Assembly (NCBI GenBank): GCA_964517605.1
Contig: CAZFCE010000024.1
Coordinates: forward strand, 18,498 to 82,497
Source of the DNA: J095 sp964517605
GTDB taxonomy: Bacteria > Chloroflexota > Anaerolineae > 4572-78 > J111
Direction of reading: 5' to 3'
DNA length: 64,000 bases
How positions within the stretch are numbered: the first letter of the stretch is position 1; each line of letters opens with the position of its first letter. The notes under the pieces were generated by a model. The model searched no databases. It worked only from the letters and a program-made list of their open reading frames with translations, and was not told where the DNA came from. The position numbers and the translations under genes are program-made. Shown here piece by piece: positions 34,831-43,664 of this stretch.

Positions 34831-35934
34831 ATGGTTGATATTATCCAGGCCAATCAGGATGGGCTAAAAACCGTGGCGAGTAAATTTTCGCAGCAATCGG
34901 GCGAAACCGCCCATATGGTGCGGCATGTGCAGGCCACCATGCACCGGCTGCGCAGCGATTGGATTGGGCGCGGCTCGGAGGCGTTCTTTCGGGAAATGGA
35001 AGGGGAGGTGTTGCCCGCGCTCAACCGGCTGGTGCATGCGCTGGCGCAGGCCAGCGCTGTAACCAAAGAGATTGACCAACTAATGCAGCAAGCCGACGAA
35101 GAAGCTTCGTCGCCGTTTAAATCTATGGATAAAACCGGCGCCGCCGCCGGAGCGTTGGGCGGCAGAATTGGCGGCGGGTTGAGCGCCTCGATTTTTGGCA
35201 ACGCCGGGCAGTTGGGCGGCAATTTTTTTGGTGGCAATATGATGGGCGATGGTTCGGTGCGGCCCAATGATTACAGCGTTCCCCAAAACTGGCTGGCCGG
35301 CGTTACCGATTCGCTTCAGGGTTACATGAAGGATAATTACAATAACGATTACGGTATTCCCAAAGATTGGCTGGCCGGCGTGAAGGAGGGCTTAAACCAG
35401 CCCACCGAACAGCCGGCGCAAGATGCGGGCCAGCCGGCCAGTAGCAGCGGCGGCTCCGGCGGCGGTTCGGGCGGTGGTTCCGGTGGCGGCGGCGGTGAGC
35501 AATCCGGCGGCGGTGGCTCCGGCTCCGGCGGGGGATCGGGTAGTGGTTCTCCGGAATCGACCTCGCCCGCGGTGGGCATGCCCGGCGGTGCTGGCGGCAC
35601 TTCGTCGCCGCAAGCCGAATTTCACAGCCCATATTCCAGCGGCGGCTCCTTTGGTAGCAATTTTTCGGGCGGCGGCAGCGAAGGCGGCGGCTCTACCGGC
35701 CCGGCCCAACCGGGAGCGCTGCGCTATCAGCCTTTTGGCGGCATTATCGGCGGTGGTAGCGGCGGCGCGCTTCCCGGCGGATTGGGCGGCTCTACCGGCG
35801 GCTCGATGGGCGGCGGCGCGCCCGTTCCGCCGGCTGCCGGCAGTCAGGCCGGATTCTTGCCCATTGGTATTGCCGCCGCCAGCCCGTTTTTGGCCCTGTT
35901 GGGCAAGGCGCTCAACAAAAAGGACAACGAATAA
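34831..35934 (+). CDS. WXG100 domain fused to glycine/serine-rich tail
   Basis: 367-residue protein. Residues 1-100 are a WXG100 domain with SDWIGRGSEAFF (W-I-G) and the same QQADEEASSPF ending as the 22504 product, showing a common origin. Then come a Gly-rich segment, two near-identical repeats (NDYSVPQNWLAGVTDSLQG and NDYGIPKDWLAGVKEGLNQ, near residues 149 and 171), a long Gly/Ser-rich stretch (about 205-330) and a short hydrophobic C-terminal part (GFLPIGIAAASPFLALLGK). Its position behind the ATPase suggests it is exported or forms part of the machine; the repeats could bind a partner. GAAAGGAAGG precedes the ATG. Confidence 0.85.
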   Translation: MVDIIQANQDGLKTVASKFSQQSGETAHMVRHVQATMHRLRSDWIGRGSEAFFREMEGEVLPALNRLVHALAQASAVTKEIDQLMQQADEEASSPFKSMDKTGAAAGALGGRIGGGLSASIFGNAGQLGGNFFGGNMMGDGSVRPNDYSVPQNWLAGVTDSLQGYMKDNYNNDYGIPKDWLAGVKEGLNQPTEQPAQDAGQPASSSGGSGGGSGGGSGGGGGEQSGGGGSGSGGGSGSGSPESTSPAVGMPGGAGGTSSPQAEFHSPYSSGGSFGSNFSGGGSEGGGSTGPAQPGALRYQPFGGIIGGGSGGALPGGLGGSTGGSMGGGAPVPPAAGSQAGFLPIGIAAASPFLALLGKALNKKDNE

Positions 35935-35970
35935 TTTTACCGGCCCAATTTTTAGCGGAGAGGATACCCC

Positions 35971-36777
35971 ATGAACGGTGAAACTGTAGAACCTGTCAAT
36001 ATTTTGGTGTCTCGGGAAGAATTGCTGTTTGTGTTAAAGGCGTTGGGGGCCGATTTTATCCCCGGCCTGGAAGCCGCCGCGCTGGCCGAATTACCCGCCG
36101 AGCAACAGACGCTGGCGCTGGCGGTAGCCGAGCGGGCGCTACGGGCGCGGGATTTGGTGCGGGGGCTGGCTGGCCGCGATGCGGAAATTCACACGGCGTT
36201 GCTAACCATGGTGGGCGTGTGCGCTTACGCTCACCATGTGGTTTTTGCCTATCACTGGCCGGCCAATGCCTCTGCGCCCCGACAGTATTTTGGCCATATC
36301 CGGGGTGATGATATTGTGGCTCACACCCGGCCCAATGATGGGTTGCATCTTTTTTCGCTGTTGCCGGATAAATCCTATTTATCAGACCAAATTTTGGCGT
36401 TTTGCCAGTGGGCTGATGCCCCGGCAACGGCGGCGGTGGAACTGGCTGTGTCCAGCGCCACGTTTGCCACCGCGCGAGAATTGGCCGGCGCGGGCCAACT
36501 GGAACCGGCCCGGCAGACGTTAACCGGCAGCGGCGTGGCGGCGGCAGCGGCATCGGCTTTGGTGGATACGCTGGCCAGTTTAGCCCGGATTTCTATTTTG
36601 CAAACGGTAAAACAGCCGGGCGGCGGCGGCATCCAAAAACACGACATCACCCTGTTGCAGGATGGGCAACGCGCGTGGCTGGTGATCGCCCCGGAGGATG
36701 GCGCGGCAGAAACCCGGCTACGCATAAAAACCGCCAACAGGGCTGAGGTGCGGGAACTGCTTGAAACGTGTTTGTAA
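35971..36777 (+). CDS. Unknown protein of the secretion locus, possibly EspG-like
   Basis: 268-residue soluble protein with no signal peptide or membrane helix. I do not recognise its family with confidence. It starts with SREELLFVLKALGADFIPGLEAAALAEL, has a helical, Ala-rich middle, a central region with GLHLFSLLPDKSYLSDQILAFCQ, and a beta-rich end (KHDITLLQDGQRAWLVIAPEDG). Size and location next to WXG100 proteins are like EspG, the chaperone of actinobacterial ESX systems, but sequence evidence is weak. GCGGAGAGG lies upstream of the ATG. It is the last gene of the ATPase operon before a new promoter. Confidence 0.75.
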   Translation: MNGETVEPVNILVSREELLFVLKALGADFIPGLEAAALAELPAEQQTLALAVAERALRARDLVRGLAGRDAEIHTALLTMVGVCAYAHHVVFAYHWPANASAPRQYFGHIRGDDIVAHTRPNDGLHLFSLLPDKSYLSDQILAFCQWADAPATAAVELAVSSATFATARELAGAGQLEPARQTLTGSGVAAAAASALVDTLASLARISILQTVKQPGGGGIQKHDITLLQDGQRAWLVIAPEDGAAETRLRIKTANRAEVRELLETCL

Positions 36778-36831
36778 AAGCGGCAGCCCGCCCAAAAATT
36801 TGGCCGGGGTTATCTTTCTGTTGTAACTTTC

Positions 36832-36871
36832 TGCTATAATGTCAACCATAACAACCGTTATTGCGGTTGTT
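36832..36871 (+). promoter_or_regulatory. Extended -10 promoter and leader hairpin of the vWA operon
   Basis: TGCTATAAT (36832-36840) is an extended -10; no good -35 is visible. Just downstream is a hairpin AACAACCG/CGGTTGTT (36850-36857, 36864-36871). Confidence 0.6.
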
Positions 36872-36918
36872 GCCCCACGCCGTTACCCACGCAAATCAGG
36901 AGGAGAAAAAGTATTTTT

Positions 36919-39117
36919 ATGGTTAGCAAAAAGATACTGAAGGTGTGGTTTATTCTGGTTTGCCTGTGCCTGGGGTGGCCGGCTTCTACCCTGGCCCAAT
37001 CGCCGCTGCCCCAACACGCGATTGTGATTTATCCGGCGGCAGAACCCGGTGCCGATGGCATGACCTTGAATGTGTTTTTTGTGCTCACCGATGAGAATGG
37101 TCAGCCTGTGCCCCGGCCCGGCATTGATACGGTAGAAATCCAGTTGCTCGATGGCAACACCACCCCGGTTCCGGTAAAATTTTCCGAAGCCAACACCCCG
37201 TTTTACATCGCCTTGCTGATGGACGCCAGCGGCAGCATGGCCCCGGTTATGGCCAACGTGCGCGAGGCGGCCCAAACCGCCATTGATAGCGTGCCGCCCA
37301 ATGCCAAAGTTGCGGTTTATAAGTTTAACGACTTGAGCATTGACGACCAACTGCGCCCCATTGAGCCGTTTACCGGCGATAAAGTGCTGGTCAAAGGCAG
37401 TATCAACGCGGTTCAGTCTGACCCCAACGCGCCCACCTGCCTGTACAACGCCGTCTACAAAACCATCGAACAGTTGGACGATGCCACCACCGCCCCGCAG
37501 GAGCGCCAGGCCATTATTCTGTTCACCGATGGCAAGGATGAGCGGGCCAACGGTGCGCCGTGCAGCCAGCGCAAATACGAAGACGTAATCAACCGGGCCA
37601 CCCGCGCCCAGCCGATTACGCCCATTCACACCATTGGCCTGTGCGCCGATGCCGCTTGCAGCAACCTTAAACGCGAAGAGCTGCGCAGCATGGCCAAAGA
37701 AACCTCGGCTTTTTCGGCGATGGGCAGCAAAGACAGCCTGGGGCAACTGTTTGGCGAAATTATGACCGGCCTCAATAGCCAGATGGTGGCCAACGCCAAA
37801 GTTTTTCCCAAAAAAGGGGATAATCAGGCGGTTTTGCGGATAAAACTGCGCGATAACGCCCCGCAACTTACCACCACCTTTGGCTTTATCTCCGACCGCG
37901 ATTACGCCCCGCCCGCCGCGCCGGTAACAACCCAGATTAGCAGCATTGTCTACGATGCGGCCAAAGATACCTACAAACTGGCGCTGGCCGTTACCAGCCC
38001 GGAGCAGTTGCAAAAAGTAGTGGTTGAAGTATGGGACGAAAAGGGCGGCACGCAGGTTCCGCCGGCCCAGGAATTTGAAACCCCCGGCCCCACCATTCAA
38101 TTTGAGCGGAACTCGCAGGGGTTGTCCTCCGGGCGGGAGTACACTTTTAGGGTGCGGGCGGTGGACAAAAAGGGCAATCTGATTATAGCCAACGAACAGG
38201 GCGATACCACCCTGACCTCGCGCAAGTTTGTGTACGAGCCGCCGCAAGCCGATGTCATCAAATTTAACATCAAATCGGTTCAGGCCGATTACCAGAGCAA
38301 CCAGTTAAAAATTGATCTGGACGTGCCCGAAGCCAACAAAGTAAACAGCTACGAAGGGTTTATTGTTGACGAAAATACCGGCGCGGGCGTGCACGAATTT
38401 GCTCCCACGCTGTTTTCCGGCGCGCAAATTGTTGTGCCGCTGCCGCCTACCATTCAGCAGGCCCAGCAGGAAGGCGGTTACAAACTCACCCTGTATTTAA
38501 CCGATAAGGATGGCCGGCGGTTGCAGGCCGAGCCGTACCAATTTAAAGCGGTGCCGCCGCCGCCGCCCGGCTTGCTGGCCCGGCTTGGCCTCGCGTTGCA
38601 AAATCCGCTGGTGCTGGTAACGATTTTTGTGATTATCCTGTGCGTCATCTTTTTGATAATCTACTACAACCGGCCCGCCCGCAAAGAAGAACTGCCGGCC
38701 CCCATGCTTCGCCCGCCCGTTGACCACACCATCATCAGCGCCCCCAGCCCGGAACTGGCGCAGATACGGCCCACGGCTTCACCGTCGCGCCCGGTAGCTC
38801 CGCCGCCGCCCGGCATTCGGCTGGAAGTGGTGGAAACATCATCGCCGCCCGCCGAAAAAACTAAACTGATTACCGCTTTTCCGTGCGTGATTGGCCGCAC
38901 CGGCTGCGATTTTAACTTCCCCGACGACCAGCACATCTCGCGCCGCCACGCCGAAATCACCCGGCAGGGCAGCACCTTTTACATTACCGACCTGGAAAGT
39001 CGCAACGGCACTTTTATTGGCGAAACCCGGCTGACCCCGCGCCAGCCCACACCGCTGCCCGGCGCGGCTATTGTGCGGCTGGGACGCCGCACCCAAATAA
39101 AAATTGAGCCTCAATAA
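36919..39117 (+). CDS. Membrane protein: external vWA domain, cytoplasmic FHA domain
   Basis: 732-residue protein. It has an N-terminal signal peptide (about 1-27, VWFILVCLCLGWPASTLAQS), a von Willebrand factor A domain with the MIDAS motif DASGS at about residues 102-106 and a later LFTDGKDERANG, beta-rich Ig-like segments (about 340-550), a membrane helix (about 560-582), a Pro-rich linker and a C-terminal FHA domain (about 650-715; VIGRTGCDF, ISRRHAEI and SRNGTFIG). The vWA part is outside and FHA inside, so it could pass an outside binding event to phosphoprotein partners. GGAGGAG is 13 bases before the ATG. It opens an operon of four signalling genes beside the secretion system. Confidence 0.9.
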   Translation: MVSKKILKVWFILVCLCLGWPASTLAQSPLPQHAIVIYPAAEPGADGMTLNVFFVLTDENGQPVPRPGIDTVEIQLLDGNTTPVPVKFSEANTPFYIALLMDASGSMAPVMANVREAAQTAIDSVPPNAKVAVYKFNDLSIDDQLRPIEPFTGDKVLVKGSINAVQSDPNAPTCLYNAVYKTIEQLDDATTAPQERQAIILFTDGKDERANGAPCSQRKYEDVINRATRAQPITPIHTIGLCADAACSNLKREELRSMAKETSAFSAMGSKDSLGQLFGEIMTGLNSQMVANAKVFPKKGDNQAVLRIKLRDNAPQLTTTFGFISDRDYAPPAAPVTTQISSIVYDAAKDTYKLALAVTSPEQLQKVVVEVWDEKGGTQVPPAQEFETPGPTIQFERNSQGLSSGREYTFRVRAVDKKGNLIIANEQGDTTLTSRKFVYEPPQADVIKFNIKSVQADYQSNQLKIDLDVPEANKVNSYEGFIVDENTGAGVHEFAPTLFSGAQIVVPLPPTIQQAQQEGGYKLTLYLTDKDGRRLQAEPYQFKAVPPPPPGLLARLGLALQNPLVLVTIFVIILCVIFLIIYYNRPARKEELPAPMLRPPVDHTIISAPSPELAQIRPTASPSRPVAPPPPGIRLEVVETSSPPAEKTKLITAFPCVIGRTGCDFNFPDDQHISRRHAEITRQGSTFYITDLESRNGTFIGETRLTPRQPTPLPGAAIVRLGRRTQIKIEPQ

Positions 39118-39136
39118 ACCAGACCAGACAAAAACT

Positions 39137-41152
39137 ATGGCCCGATCAATTCGTTTTATCATCCCATTTTTGATTTTAACCGTTGTGGCGTTGCCGGCTT
39201 TGCCGCTGGCCCGCGCCCAATCTGCCGTCCGCACGGTGGCAATTACTCACATTCAGGCGGTGGCCGCCGCCACCGGCGAGGTGCAGGTTTCGGCGTTGGT
39301 ATCGGTGTTGGACGAAGCCGGGCAGCCGGTTTTGGGGTTGCCCGCCAATGCGTTCAGCATCTCCGAAAATAACCTGCCCATTGACAACCAGCTTATCACG
39401 GTCACGCCTCGCGCCGCTGACCCGCTCAACGTGGCCGTGCTGATTGATACCAGCAGCGGCATGGCCAAACCCGGCCCCAACCGGGTGCGGGCCATTGACG
39501 CCGCCAAAGATGCGGCCATTGCGTTTATTGGGCAACTCGGCCCGGATGACCAGGTGGCGGTGTACGAGTTTAACAGCCGGGCCATCAGCCAGCAGGATTT
39601 TACCTACGATCACAACCTGGCGATTGACCAGGGCGTGGTTAAACTGGATGCCCGCGATGTGGCCGATGCCTGCTTAAACGATGCCCTGAGCCAGGTGTTG
39701 GACCGGTTGGCCACCAAAAACGAAGGCCCCCGGGCGATCATAGCCATCACCGGCAACCCCGCCGGCGAAGCCTGCCCCGTTACGCCGGTAGAAAGCGTGG
39801 TTGAAGCCGCCACCACGGTTGGCAATGCCATCCCCCTTTTTATGGTGGGATTTGGCAGCAAACTCAACCAGGAAGAACTATCGCGGTTGGGGCAGGGCAG
39901 CGGCGGGCGGGCGCTGCTGGCCCCGGATTCAAGCCAGATAACCGAGCAACTGGCTTCTGTTTCACAGCAGCTAAAAAACCAGTACAAACTGACGTATGCT
40001 ACCAAAGCCGCGCCGGGGCCGGCTACCATCATTGTGTTTGAAACCGCCTCGCAATTGTCGGATCGCCGGCAGGTGGTGATTCCGGCGGCCATTTTGCCCA
40101 CGCCCACACCGGTGCCGCACTACGCCATCAGCCTCACCGTTGACCAGCCCAGCGGCGACAAGTTAAATGTAAAGGTTAATGCTACTACCGGCATCACTTT
40201 AACCCAAACCGAGCTTTATGTGGATGACCAATCGGTTAAAAAAGCAACCACTCCGCCGCTTGACCAATTTACTCTGGATGTAAACCAGTTGGGGTCGGGC
40301 AAGCATATTATCCGGGTGGATGCGATTGACTCCAACCAGATAACCGCCACGGCCCAGGTTGAGTTGATGTTAACCATTCCGCCCACGCCCACGCCGGCTC
40401 CCACGCCGGTTCCGCCGCCACCGGCGGTAACTCCACCGGTAAGCGCCGGCGGATTGGCCGCCTCGTCCGTGCTGCCGCTGGCGTTAATTTGTGGTGGCGG
40501 CCTGTTGCTGCTGGCGTTGGCCGGATTGATGGGCTATTTGTTGCTGGCGCGCTCAAAGCCAAAACAACCGGCTGCGCCACCGCCGCCACCCGCAACGACT
40601 GCCCGCGCCGCGCCGCCGCAAATGCCGCCGGTGTCCGTTACTTCGCCGCCAACCCTTGTAGCCGGAGAAGATGACGAAGATGCGGCGGAGCGAACTCTGC
40701 TGCAACCGGCTTCTGCCGTGGCCGTAACCGTGCCCAGAGCCGCCAAATTGATAGTTATCGCCGGACAAGAACTGGTATCGCCGCCGGAGTTTATGTTAAC
40801 TCATGCCGAAACAAAAATTGGGCGCAACACGGCCAAAGAACCCGGCAACGATATTGCGGTTCAGGACAAAGAGGTGTCGCGCGCGCATGCCCGCATCACC
40901 CGGCGCAACCAGCAATATTTTATTCAGGACCTCAACTCAACCATGGGCACCCAAATTAACGGCATCAAACTGCAACCCAGCCAGGAAACGGCGCTCAAAC
41001 ACAACGATGAAATTACGGTTGGCCCCCGCGCCAAATTCCGGTTTGAGTGGGCGGCCTCGGCGGCAGAGGGTGAAACGCTGCTCGATATGAATATGGACGA
41101 ATTACGAACCAAATATGGGGCGCAAGACCCCTTTAGAACGCAATATGACTAA
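39137..41152 (+). CDS. Second membrane vWA-FHA protein
   Basis: 671-residue paralogue of the product encoded upstream. The ATG at 39137 gives a clean signal peptide (MARSIRFIIPFLILTVVALP); an in-frame TTG at 39104 overlaps the previous gene. The vWA motif is DTSSG (about residues 104-108), so the last Ser of the MIDAS is replaced by Gly and metal binding may be altered. Thr/Pro-rich spacers flank a beta-rich region; the membrane helix is at about 440-465; the C-terminal FHA domain (about 555-630) has KIGRNTAKEPGND, VSRAHARI and LNSTMGTQING. A weak Shine-Dalgarno suggests coupling to the upstream gene (20-base gap). It overlaps the next gene by eight bases. Confidence 0.9.
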   Translation: MARSIRFIIPFLILTVVALPALPLARAQSAVRTVAITHIQAVAAATGEVQVSALVSVLDEAGQPVLGLPANAFSISENNLPIDNQLITVTPRAADPLNVAVLIDTSSGMAKPGPNRVRAIDAAKDAAIAFIGQLGPDDQVAVYEFNSRAISQQDFTYDHNLAIDQGVVKLDARDVADACLNDALSQVLDRLATKNEGPRAIIAITGNPAGEACPVTPVESVVEAATTVGNAIPLFMVGFGSKLNQEELSRLGQGSGGRALLAPDSSQITEQLASVSQQLKNQYKLTYATKAAPGPATIIVFETASQLSDRRQVVIPAAILPTPTPVPHYAISLTVDQPSGDKLNVKVNATTGITLTQTELYVDDQSVKKATTPPLDQFTLDVNQLGSGKHIIRVDAIDSNQITATAQVELMLTIPPTPTPAPTPVPPPPAVTPPVSAGGLAASSVLPLALICGGGLLLLALAGLMGYLLLARSKPKQPAAPPPPPATTARAAPPQMPPVSVTSPPTLVAGEDDEDAAERTLLQPASAVAVTVPRAAKLIVIAGQELVSPPEFMLTHAETKIGRNTAKEPGNDIAVQDKEVSRAHARITRRNQQYFIQDLNSTMGTQINGIKLQPSQETALKHNDEITVGPRAKFRFEWAASAAEGETLLDMNMDELRTKYGAQDPFRTQYD

Positions 41153-41876
41153 AAAATCGCAATCATCAAAAATTTTACTGCTGGTGTTGGCCGGGTTTGG
41201 CGCGCTGATTGCGCTGGGGTTGATTGGAACGGGCGTGTTTTTGTTTGTGGCCGCCAAATCAACCGCTACGGCGCGGCTTACGCCCACAGTAGCGGGTACG
41301 CCAACCCCGGTTCCGTCCACGGCTACTGTCGTGGCCGGGCTGGTGATTATCCCTTCGCCCACCGCTATGGATACCGCCGTTCCCAATGAAACACCCGGCC
41401 TGCAAACCGCCGATACCATGAGCCGCCAGCCCACCGCCACCCGTATGCCCACCAACACGCCTACGCCCACCGTGCCGGCGCGCCGCCACCCAACCGGCGT
41501 TACGGCTGATGGTTCAATCGAGTTGGTTGCCCCCGCCGATAACATTCAGCTTGCCAGCGACACGGTTGAGTTTAGCTGGAAGTGGCTTGAAAACAAAGGC
41601 TGTGAGCAACCACCCGATGGTTACGCCTTTGAAATCCGGGTGTGGCGCGATAACGACACCTCGCCGCCGATGGGGGCTATGGACGCCACGGGGCAAAAAA
41701 CCAACATCAGTTGCAACCCGGCTACCGGAGCGCGCACCTTTACCATTGGCCGCATAAAAACCGTGCCGGGAGCCGAAGGCCAGGCAACCGGGCGTTTGCG
41801 CTGGGATGTGGCGCTGGTGCAGTTAACTCCCTATCAGCCGGTTATCACTACCAAGTACCGCACGTTCTTTTACTAA
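41145..41876 (+). CDS. Membrane-anchored protein with Thr/Pro stalk and novel ectodomain
   Basis: 243 aa. The ATG at 41145 overlaps the end of the upstream gene by eight bases, indicating translational coupling. A single hydrophobic helix (about residues 9-36) is followed by a Thr/Pro/Ala-rich stalk (about 37-120) and a globular external part (about 125-243) with FSWKWLENKGCEQPPDGYAFEIRVWRD in pieces, two Cys that could form a disulfide, and LRWDVALVQLTP. The same pattern ends the PP2C protein encoded next, so the ectodomain is shared. It looks like a beta-sandwich that may bind cell-surface ligands. No named family recognised. Confidence 0.82.
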   Translation: MTKKSQSSKILLLVLAGFGALIALGLIGTGVFLFVAAKSTATARLTPTVAGTPTPVPSTATVVAGLVIIPSPTAMDTAVPNETPGLQTADTMSRQPTATRMPTNTPTPTVPARRHPTGVTADGSIELVAPADNIQLASDTVEFSWKWLENKGCEQPPDGYAFEIRVWRDNDTSPPMGAMDATGQKTNISCNPATGARTFTIGRIKTVPGAEGQATGRLRWDVALVQLTPYQPVITTKYRTFFY

Positions 41877-41908
41877 ACAAATTGGCATTACCAACGGTGG
41901 TAAACCCC

Positions 41909-43636
41909 ATGAGCATCAGCTTTGTGGCCGAAACAAATATTGGGCAAAAACGGCAAGTTAACGAAGACAGCCTGTGGCCCCGCACCCGTCAACACAACCA
42001 CCTGCCCTCGGAACCCTACGGGATGCTGTTTGTGGTGGCCGATGGCATGGGCGGCCACGGCGCGGGCGATATTGCCAGCAGCCTGGCCGTTGCCGAAATT
42101 GCGGAGCGATATTATACCGTTGGCAGCGATTACCCCGGCATTGCCGAGCGGCTGGAGTTTGCCATTTTGTCGGCGCACCGGCTTATTTGCGACCGCGCCC
42201 CCCAATCCGCCGAAACGCAGGATATGGGCAGCACCGTAGCCGCCGCCGTGGTTAAATTTGATGAAGCCCGCTACCGGGGCGAAGTTTGGGTGGCCTGGGT
42301 GGGCGATAGCCGCGTTTATTTGTCGCGGCGTGGCCAGTTACAGCAGCTTTCCAGGGATCATTCACGGGTGTGGCCGCTCATCGAAGCCGGGCAAATCACC
42401 TGGGACGAACTTCACTTTCACCCCGACCGCTCAAAAATTACCAACGCCCTTACCCCCCGCCGCCCAAACGCCGCGCCCGAAATCCTGCGGTTTGACCTGG
42501 AGCCGGGCGACAAACTTTTACTCTGTTCCGATGGTCTCAGCGGCGAGGTTCGGCCCGAAGAATTGAGCCAGATTTTGGCTACCTACCCGCCCGAACAGGC
42601 CGCACCGTTGCTAATTGAACGGGCCAACGCCCCCAAGGATTTGTACGCCAACGGCCAGCAGCACCGGGTTGAGGGCGGCAACGACAACATCTCGGTGATT
42701 ATTGTTCAACTTCCCGCTGACCAAACCGAAACCCAGCCAATGTCCGAACTGTCGTTACCAACGGTACTGGTCAAACCTCAGCCGGTAACGGCAGCGCCGC
42801 CGCCGGCCCCCAAGAAATCAACCAAAAAATCAAGCCGGTGGGGTTTGATTTTGGTGGTCGGGTTATTGCTGGTGGTACTGGCGGGCGGCGGTGGGCTGTT
42901 TTTTGCGCTGTCGGGTGCAACTAACACCCCACCACCGCCGCCGGTTACGGTTGCCGCCGGGCCGCCTCCCGCCGAAACCGCGGCGTCGGCTCAAAAGGCC
43001 ATCATTGTGGCCGTAGATTCTACCCAAACGCCCGCGCCGGTTGAACCGTCAGCCACCGCCCTTGAAGTGCCGGTCAACGCCGCCGAAACGCGGGTGCCAA
43101 CCGTTACCCGCGCTCCCACCGCCTCGCCCACGGCCACTTTTACGCCATCGCCTTCACCCACGCCGTCGCCCACCGCCACGCCACTCATCACCACCACGGC
43201 GGTGATCACCGTTGATGTGACCGCGCTGGTTACGCCCACGCTGCTGCTGCCCAACCCCGACGGAACCGGCAAAAACTCGTTTGATATCAGCCAGCCCATA
43301 ACCTTTAGCTGGGATTGGCCGGGCGAGTTGCCGGCGGACTTTGGCTTTGAAATACGGGTTTGGCTGCGTGGCAGCGAGCCAACCGGCGCTCACAACGCCC
43401 TGCTCTTGAAGCAGGAGTCCTCTTATCAACATTTGCCTGGTGATACCGTATATTCGGTGGCGCTGGTTTTGAGTGGCGTTAAAGGCGTTACCGCCACCAG
43501 CGCCGATTACCTCTGGTCGGTGGGGGTGGTGCGCCTCAATCCGCAATACGAATGGCTGAACATTGCCGCCGCGCCGCGCCCCATCAGCCTGGTAGTGCCC
43601 AACGCCCCCGGTTCGGCGGGCACGCGCCCCCAATAG
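41909..43636 (+). CDS. PP2C-type protein phosphatase with membrane helix and ectodomain
   Basis: 575-residue protein. The ATG at 41909 is chosen because the domain starts MSISFVAETNIGQKRQVNED. Residues about 1-255 are a PP2C phosphatase: VVADGMGGHGAGD holds the metal-binding Asp and Gly, WVGDSRVYL and LLCSDGLSGEV are the next motifs, and GGNDNISV the last metal site. A membrane helix lies at about 311-333, followed by a long Thr/Pro/Ala stalk and a C-terminal ectodomain (about 455-565) related to that of the gene upstream. It likely removes Ser/Thr phosphates recognised by the FHA proteins nearby. The only kinase-like protein in the locus is a pseudokinase, so the matching kinase must lie elsewhere. 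Confidence 0.92.
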   Translation: MSISFVAETNIGQKRQVNEDSLWPRTRQHNHLPSEPYGMLFVVADGMGGHGAGDIASSLAVAEIAERYYTVGSDYPGIAERLEFAILSAHRLICDRAPQSAETQDMGSTVAAAVVKFDEARYRGEVWVAWVGDSRVYLSRRGQLQQLSRDHSRVWPLIEAGQITWDELHFHPDRSKITNALTPRRPNAAPEILRFDLEPGDKLLLCSDGLSGEVRPEELSQILATYPPEQAAPLLIERANAPKDLYANGQQHRVEGGNDNISVIIVQLPADQTETQPMSELSLPTVLVKPQPVTAAPPPAPKKSTKKSSRWGLILVVGLLLVVLAGGGGLFFALSGATNTPPPPPVTVAAGPPPAETAASAQKAIIVAVDSTQTPAPVEPSATALEVPVNAAETRVPTVTRAPTASPTATFTPSPSPTPSPTATPLITTTAVITVDVTALVTPTLLLPNPDGTGKNSFDISQPITFSWDWPGELPADFGFEIRVWLRGSEPTGAHNALLLKQESSYQHLPGDTVYSVALVLSGVKGVTATSADYLWSVGVVRLNPQYEWLNIAAAPRPISLVVPNAPGSAGTRPQ

Positions 43637-43664
43637 CCCGGCCTGAAAAGAGACAAATCTGGCA

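Noticed and set aside
36919..43636. Classical Mg-chelatase/MoxR-vWA module
   Set aside because: There is no MoxR-type AAA+ ATPase next to the vWA genes; their FHA tails and membrane helix indicate a signalling role instead.
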